DNA of 64,000 bases from Cyclobacteriaceae bacterium YHN15 (GTDB lineage Bacteria; Bacteroidota; Bacteroidia; Cytophagales; Cyclobacteriaceae), in assembly GCA_003797895.1 (NCBI GenBank), contig RKQB01000009.1:62001-126000 (forward strand), written 5' to 3'. Below, piece after piece: positions 60,414 through 64,000 of this stretch; the first letter of the stretch is position 1; each line of letters starts with the position of its first letter. The position numbers and the translations under genes are program-made. A model generated the notes under the pieces. The model was given only the letters and a program-made list of their open reading frames with translations, was not told the DNA's origin and ran no database searches.

Positions 60414-61124
60414 TTACTTAGAGGCAAGGCCTTCCAAGCGCGCTTTATGCTTTCGTGCGTTGGTGAATTCGAATGACTCAAAATATTGATCCTCAATGAT
60501 GCCATAGGTTTTGATTGCATTGGGAATATCTCCGGCTTCTTCATAAGCAATGGCCAACTTATTTAAATATCGTGGCGCAAAGAACTTATTCTCTTTATGG
60601 TCAACTGCTTTCTTATAGGCTGAAATCGCTTCCTTGCTGTTTCCCAATTCGAGATAGGCGTCTCCCAATAAGGCATATGCCCTGGCCTGAACGAAGTAAT
60701 CATCAGCAGAGAAATTTTTTAAATGATCTACTGCCTGTTGAAATTTTCCTTCAGATAAATAAATTGAACCAATGTAGAAATGGGCAAGATTTGCCGCATC
60801 GGTTCCACTGTAACGGTCTACTATTTTCAAAAAACCCACATTGGATCCATCTCCATTCAGGGCATAATCGGTACTATCCTGCTCAAAATAATAAACAGCC
60901 TGAAACATTTCGGCCTGAGCCTTTTTGTTTTTGTTTTGTTTATCAATTTGGACATATAATACTCCAGCTATAATCAATATTCCAACGATCAGTATTCCAC
61001 CGAAAATTCTGGAATTCTTTTTTACAAAAGCTTCTCCCCTTTCAAGTCTGCTTGCAATCTCTTCCGGTTTTTCCAAAAGCTCATATTCTACTTCCGGAGC
61101 TTTTTTTGTTTGTTTCTTAGCCAT
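60414..61124 (-). CDS. Membrane-anchored tetratricopeptide repeat protein
   Basis: A 236-residue protein with a short cytoplasmic tail and one membrane helix (about 41-61, IFGGILIVGILIIAGVLYV). A periplasmic TPR domain follows, with repeats at AHFYIGSIYLSEGKFQQAVD, ARAYALLGDAYLELGNSKEA and LNKLAIAYEEAGDIPNAIKT. It is similar in layout to YfgM-type proteins that associate with the secretion machinery, but such a role is not shown here. The ATG at 61124 follows a well-formed promoter at 61145-61174. It lies between ribH and pdhA, a local order also known from other Cytophagia near recF. Confidence 0.88.
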   Translation of the reverse strand: MAKKQTKKAPEVEYELLEKPEEIASRLERGEAFVKKNSRIFGGILIVGILIIAGVLYVQIDKQNKNKKAQAEMFQAVYYFEQDSTDYALNGDGSNVGFLKIVDRYSGTDAANLAHFYIGSIYLSEGKFQQAVDHLKNFSADDYFVQARAYALLGDAYLELGNSKEAISAYKKAVDHKENKFFAPRYLNKLAIAYEEAGDIPNAIKTYGIIEDQYFESFEFTNARKHKARLEGLASK

Positions 61125-61144
61125 TCTATCAAATTTTTCGCCCG

Positions 61145-61174
61145 CAAATATAAGGCTTTTAATTAATTCACAAA
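61145..61174 (-). promoter_or_regulatory. Predicted promoter of the TPR gene
   Basis: On the minus strand TTTG (61174-61171) is followed after 18 bp by TATATTTG (61152-61145), an exact match to the Bacteroidota -7 box. The start codon is 20 bp downstream. This is the best-formed promoter I found in the window. Confidence 0.7.
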
Positions 61175-61240
61175 TAGGAATAAAAAAACCAGTCATGCAA
61201 AGGAGTATTTACATCCATGACTGATTTCTGAATATTAATT

Positions 61241-62260
61241 TTATTCCATTACAAAAGGGTAGTCCTCCTGCATATAGACATCCTTGAATGCATCCTGTCC
61301 TTCAGGCCATGGGGATTCTTCTGCAAATTTGACTGAATCATCCACCTGCTTTTTGACCCTTGCATCAATTTCAGCGATCTCCTTCTCAGAAAGAATTTTA
61401 TTTTCAAGGATTGTTGATTTGACCTGTTCGATAGGGTCTCTTTGTTTATATTCCTCTACTTCTTCTTTGGTCCTGTATTTTTGTGGATCTGACATGGAGT
61501 GGCCCTTATACCTGTAGGTTCTGAATTCCAATAATGTAGGTCCGTCACCTCTTCTTGCTCTTTCAGCTGCTTCAAAAACAGCTTCGTGAATAGCTTCTAC
61601 ATTCATGCCATCCACTGGAAATGCAGGCATATCATAACCTTCACCTATTTGATACAGTTCTGTGACATTTGATGTTCTGGCAACAGAAGTTCCCATGGCG
61701 TAACCATTGTTTTCTATCACAAATATCACTGGGACTTTGTAAAGCATGGCCAAATTGAATGCCTCATGAACAGCCCCTTGTCTTACTGCACCATCCCCCA
61801 TATAACATATACAAAGATTCTTGGTCCCTTTGTATTTTTCAGCAAAGCCTATTCCCAAACCCATAGGTACCTGAGCACCTACAATTCCATGGCCTCCCAT
61901 AAAATTTCTTTCCTTGTCAAAAATATGCATGGAACCGCCTTTACCCTTGGTAGTACCGGTAGCCTTTCCAAACAATTCCGCCATTACTGCCCCTGGGTCT
62001 GTGCCCAATCCAAGTGGATGTGCATGATCCCGGTAAGCTGTAATCCATTTGTCGTCTTTTTCCAAGGCAGAGATTGCTCCTGAGGCACATGCCTCCTGAC
62101 CTATGTAAAGGTGACAAAATCCCCGAATTTTTTGTTGTCCATAAAGTTGACCTGCTTTTTCTTCAAATCGTCTCATCAACAGCATGCTCTCGTACCAAAA
62201 TGCATAAGTTTCTTTCGAATATTTAGCTTTTGCTTTGGTAGCAGTACTCTTCTTTGCCAT
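61241..62260 (-). CDS. pdhA: Pyruvate dehydrogenase E1 component, alpha subunit
   Basis: A 339-residue E1 alpha subunit of the branched heterotetrameric type. The thiamine diphosphate motif is MGDGAVRQGAVHEAFNLAM with NNGYAMGT after about 30 residues. Also seen are RGFCHLYIGQEA at the start, GGSMHIFDKERNFMGGHGIV, and the phosphorylatable-loop region YRYKGHSMSDPQKYRTKEEV. The start is the ATG at 62260 (MAKKSTATKAK), 105 bp from divergent recF; an in-frame extension upstream would cross the recF start. E1 beta, E2 and E3 are not in the window, so the complex is encoded at dispersed loci. Confidence 0.95.
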   Translation of the reverse strand: MAKKSTATKAKAKYSKETYAFWYESMLLMRRFEEKAGQLYGQQKIRGFCHLYIGQEACASGAISALEKDDKWITAYRDHAHPLGLGTDPGAVMAELFGKATGTTKGKGGSMHIFDKERNFMGGHGIVGAQVPMGLGIGFAEKYKGTKNLCICYMGDGAVRQGAVHEAFNLAMLYKVPVIFVIENNGYAMGTSVARTSNVTELYQIGEGYDMPAFPVDGMNVEAIHEAVFEAAERARRGDGPTLLEFRTYRYKGHSMSDPQKYRTKEEVEEYKQRDPIEQVKSTILENKILSEKEIAEIDARVKKQVDDSVKFAEESPWPEGQDAFKDVYMQEDYPFVME

Positions 62261-62293
62261 ATCGTTTAATATAAAATATGCTAAATTAGGCCT

Positions 62294-62324
62294 CAAATAT
62301 AATGAAAAGGGCTGAATTTTCAGG
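62294..62324 (-). promoter_or_regulatory. Predicted pdhA promoter
   Basis: TATATTTG (62301-62294, minus strand) is an exact match to the -7 consensus. The -33 position, 19 bp upstream, reads CCTG rather than TTTG. The ATG of pdhA is 33 bp downstream. The same interval must also contain the recF promoter on the other strand, which I cannot identify. Confidence 0.5.
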
Positions 62325-62365
62325 CCGAATGCGAAAATAGTCAAAAACCCAACAGTTTTAGCAAG

Positions 62366-63475
62366 ATGTACCTCAAAAATATCCGCCTTCTTCAATTCAA
62401 AAATTATCCTAAGGCCGAGGTACAGTTTTCCAAAGACATCAATTGTTTTGTGGGACTCAATGGGAGTGGCAAAACCAACCTCCTGGATGCCATTCATTAT
62501 TTATGTTTGACTAAAAGTGCGATCAATGGACTTGATAACCTTAATATCCAACATGAGAAGGATTTTTTTACAGTTTCAGGAGATTTTGACCTTGAAGGAA
62601 AGTCTATGGAAATCCGGTGCGTCTTTGAGAGTGGAAAGAAAAAGCAACTCTTACAGAACGGAAAAGCCATTGATAAAATGAGTGAACATATTGGACTTTT
62701 ACCTGTTGTAATCATAGCTCCAGATGACACCCAGCTTATTACAGATGGAAGTGAAGAAAGAAGACGTTTTTTTGACAACATGCTCTGCCAAATGCATAAA
62801 GAATACCTTGATCAAATGGTACGCTATCAGCATTTTCTCAAACAGAGAAATGCCCTTATCAAACAATTTACTGAAACCGGAAAATGGAACAGCGATTTTA
62901 TTGAGCCTTATGACAGGGAGATTATACAATTATCCAAATCCATTGCTGAAAAGAGAAAATCTTTCATCAAAGAATATGAACCCATATTAAAGGAATACTA
63001 TGATATCATTTCCGGTAATCAGGAAGCCATCACCATAACCTATGAAACCCTTTGTCTCAATGAAAATTTTGAGGAAGAATTTAAATCTATTTCCCAAAAA
63101 GACTTTATCATGAAACGGACCAATATGGGCATTCATAAGGATGATTTTGTTTTTGAGATCAATGGTTATCCTATTAAAAAATTTGGTTCGCAGGGTCAAC
63201 AAAAATCTTTTGTCATTGCATTGAAACTTGCCCAGTTCCAAATTTTCCAAGCCCATAAAAAGACCAAACCTATCTTATTATTGGACGACATTTTTGATAA
63301 ACTCGATGATGGAAGAATTGAAAAGTTGATGAAATTGGTCGCAGATCACCAGTTTGGACAATTGTTTATCACGGATGCCAGACCCGAAAGATCTAAGGAA
63401 ATTTTGGAAAAAATTGATTCAGAAATCAATTTTTTCCTCATAGAAAAGGGTAAAGTCTCAGCCTGGAATCAATAA
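62366..63475 (+). CDS. recF: DNA replication/repair protein RecF
   Basis: A 369-residue SMC-like ATPase with Walker A GLNGSGKTN (30-38), the RecF signature FVIALKLAQFQIF preceded by KKFGSQGQQKS, and the Walker B-type PILLLDDIFDKLDDGR. A hydrophobic-charged middle region (about 130-250) forms the arm. RecF loads RecA at gaps together with RecO and RecR. It is divergent from pdhA, and its end overlaps that of the convergent DoxX gene by 7 bp. In many Bacteroidota a DUF721 gene follows recF; it is replaced here by DoxX. Confidence 0.96.
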   Translation: MYLKNIRLLQFKNYPKAEVQFSKDINCFVGLNGSGKTNLLDAIHYLCLTKSAINGLDNLNIQHEKDFFTVSGDFDLEGKSMEIRCVFESGKKKQLLQNGKAIDKMSEHIGLLPVVIIAPDDTQLITDGSEERRRFFDNMLCQMHKEYLDQMVRYQHFLKQRNALIKQFTETGKWNSDFIEPYDREIIQLSKSIAEKRKSFIKEYEPILKEYYDIISGNQEAITITYETLCLNENFEEEFKSISQKDFIMKRTNMGIHKDDFVFEINGYPIKKFGSQGQQKSFVIALKLAQFQIFQAHKKTKPILLLDDIFDKLDDGRIEKLMKLVADHQFGQLFITDARPERSKEILEKIDSEINFFLIEKGKVSAWNQ

Positions 63476-63885
63476 TTTCTGTTTTTCCTGATCTGGGCAT
63501 CTACGGAGTATTTGCCTGGCCCTAACATAAACTGGACAACAAAAATCAGAAGGAAAAGTAAAGGTTTTTCCTGAACAGAAAATGGATCTTCAGCGTGGAC
63601 AATGAAAGAAACTACCCCCATGGTAAATATCAAAGGTATCAAAGAAATTCTGGTCATGAATCCCAAAGCAAGTAAAATAGCACAGAAAAATTCAGCAAAA
63701 ATGGCTGCCTGTAATGAAATTGCCGGTCCCAGTCCAATAGGATCCCTAAAAGTCTCCAATCTGGAACTGAACTCCGCAATCTTTGGCCAGCCGTGGGTCA
63801 TGATCATCAAAGCGGACGCTAGCCTCAAAATCAACAAACCTAAATTGGACAGAAGGGGAGTGGTGGAGAAAAAGAGCTTTTTCAT
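63469..63885 (-). CDS. DoxX family membrane protein
   Basis: A 138-residue protein with four membrane helices and the DoxX pattern LGLLILRLASALMIMTHGWP at the N-terminus, then a loop with FRDPIGLGPAISLQAAIFAE and helices ending at FLLIFVVQFMLGPGKYSVDA. DoxX proteins are small quinone-linked or redox-associated membrane proteins whose biochemical role is unsettled. Its stop codon lies within the end of the recF gene on the opposite strand, a 7-bp convergent overlap. Confidence 0.9.
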   Translation of the reverse strand: MKKLFFSTTPLLSNLGLLILRLASALMIMTHGWPKIAEFSSRLETFRDPIGLGPAISLQAAIFAEFFCAILLALGFMTRISLIPLIFTMGVVSFIVHAEDPFSVQEKPLLFLLIFVVQFMLGPGKYSVDAQIRKNRNY

Positions 63886-63964
63886 TGTCTGTATTAATTA
63901 AGATGATCTCTAAACAAAAATAACAAGAATTCGATGGGAATTTTCAAAATAGAACGATAATTGC

Positions 63965-64000
63965 TTAATTCACGTAAAAACTTACCAAAGACATCAAACC
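63965..64000 (-). CDS. Possible C-terminal end of a leftward gene
   Basis: The last 36 bases read on the minus strand as GLMSLVSFYVN followed by TAA, with no stop codon upstream to the window edge. The hydrophobic pattern could be the end of a membrane protein whose body lies beyond the window. Eleven residues cannot prove this, and the call is tentative. Confidence 0.25.
   Translation of the reverse strand, partial: GLMSLVSFYVN

Noticed and set aside
61241..62497. 418-residue version of pdhA starting at 62497
   Set aside because: The extra 79 residues are antisense to recF and unlike any E1 alpha subunit; the ATG at 62260 gives the normal N-terminus.
1..64000. CRISPR arrays, tRNA/rRNA genes, prophage or defence islands
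   Set aside because: I scanned for regular repeat-spacer units, cloverleaf-like segments, rRNA cores, phage structural genes and restriction/toxin families, and found none.

Overview
The window reads as chromosomal DNA of a Bacteroidota bacterium, most likely a marine or freshwater Cytophagia of the Cyclobacteriaceae type (Algoriphagus/Cecembia/Belliella-like). The base composition is moderately AT-rich (about 40% GC by eye). Several promoters fit the Bacteroidota pattern TTTG-N19-TAnnTTTG, and ribosome-binding sites are mostly weak. Family content also fits: three histidine kinases sharing one DHp core (two with beta-propeller sensors), the DUF4212/symporter pair, BatD, a PLDc_N mini-protein and a TPP-riboswitch leader. 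The rank below phylum is inference. No tRNA, rRNA, CRISPR array, prophage or intact insertion sequence was seen.

Layout. 1-570: leader of a thiamine-controlled secreted protein (promoter, TPP aptamer, hairpins) and an odd palindrome. 570-6400: fatty-acid desaturase, a PnuC/NadR-kinase nucleoside salvage pair, an M16 zinc protease and a small unknown protein. 6.4-11.7 kb: CPA2 antiporter, cupin, AraC regulator, CrcB fluoride channel, TIGR01777 epimerase and a 57-residue PLDc_N membrane protein. 11.7-16.4 kb: a tightly coupled three-gene 2-oxoacid:ferredoxin oxidoreductase operon (FAD/Fe-S protein, korA, korB). 16.6-31.8 kb: an SDR enzyme and a signalling block with a cyclic-nucleotide-binding patatin, three histidine kinases, a lipoprotein, a lone receiver, a receiver-adenylate cyclase fusion and an HD-domain protein. 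31.8-43.3 kb: a nine-gene minus-strand acetate-use cluster (porin, DUF4212, symporter, small membrane protein, symporter-type sensor kinase, receiver, acs, CNB-CBS-nucleotidyltransferase, DEDDh exonuclease), preceded by a Zn-ribbon/HTH protein derived from an IS1-type InsA. 43.9-64 kb: mainly housekeeping genes (ZIP transporter, apbE, ruvB, queG, batD, aroC, dicarboxylate symporter, prmA, tpiA, recX, OmpA, lysC, ribH, TPR protein, pdhA, recF, DoxX), with one decayed ISL3-type transposase tail.

How the genes work together. The acetate cluster contains each step from outer-membrane entry (porin) through Na+-coupled uptake (symporter plus DUF4212) to activation (Acs). A CrbS-like kinase and a receiver without an output domain sit inside it. 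The 26-31 kb operon appears to connect a propeller sensor kinase through a receiver to cAMP synthesis, and two CNB-domain proteins lie within about 10 kb of the cyclase, which suggests a local cAMP circuit. The Kor operon links 2-oxoacid decarboxylation to a GltD-like flavoprotein, probably exchanging electrons with NAD(P)H. These functional links are inferred from families and gene order, not demonstrated.
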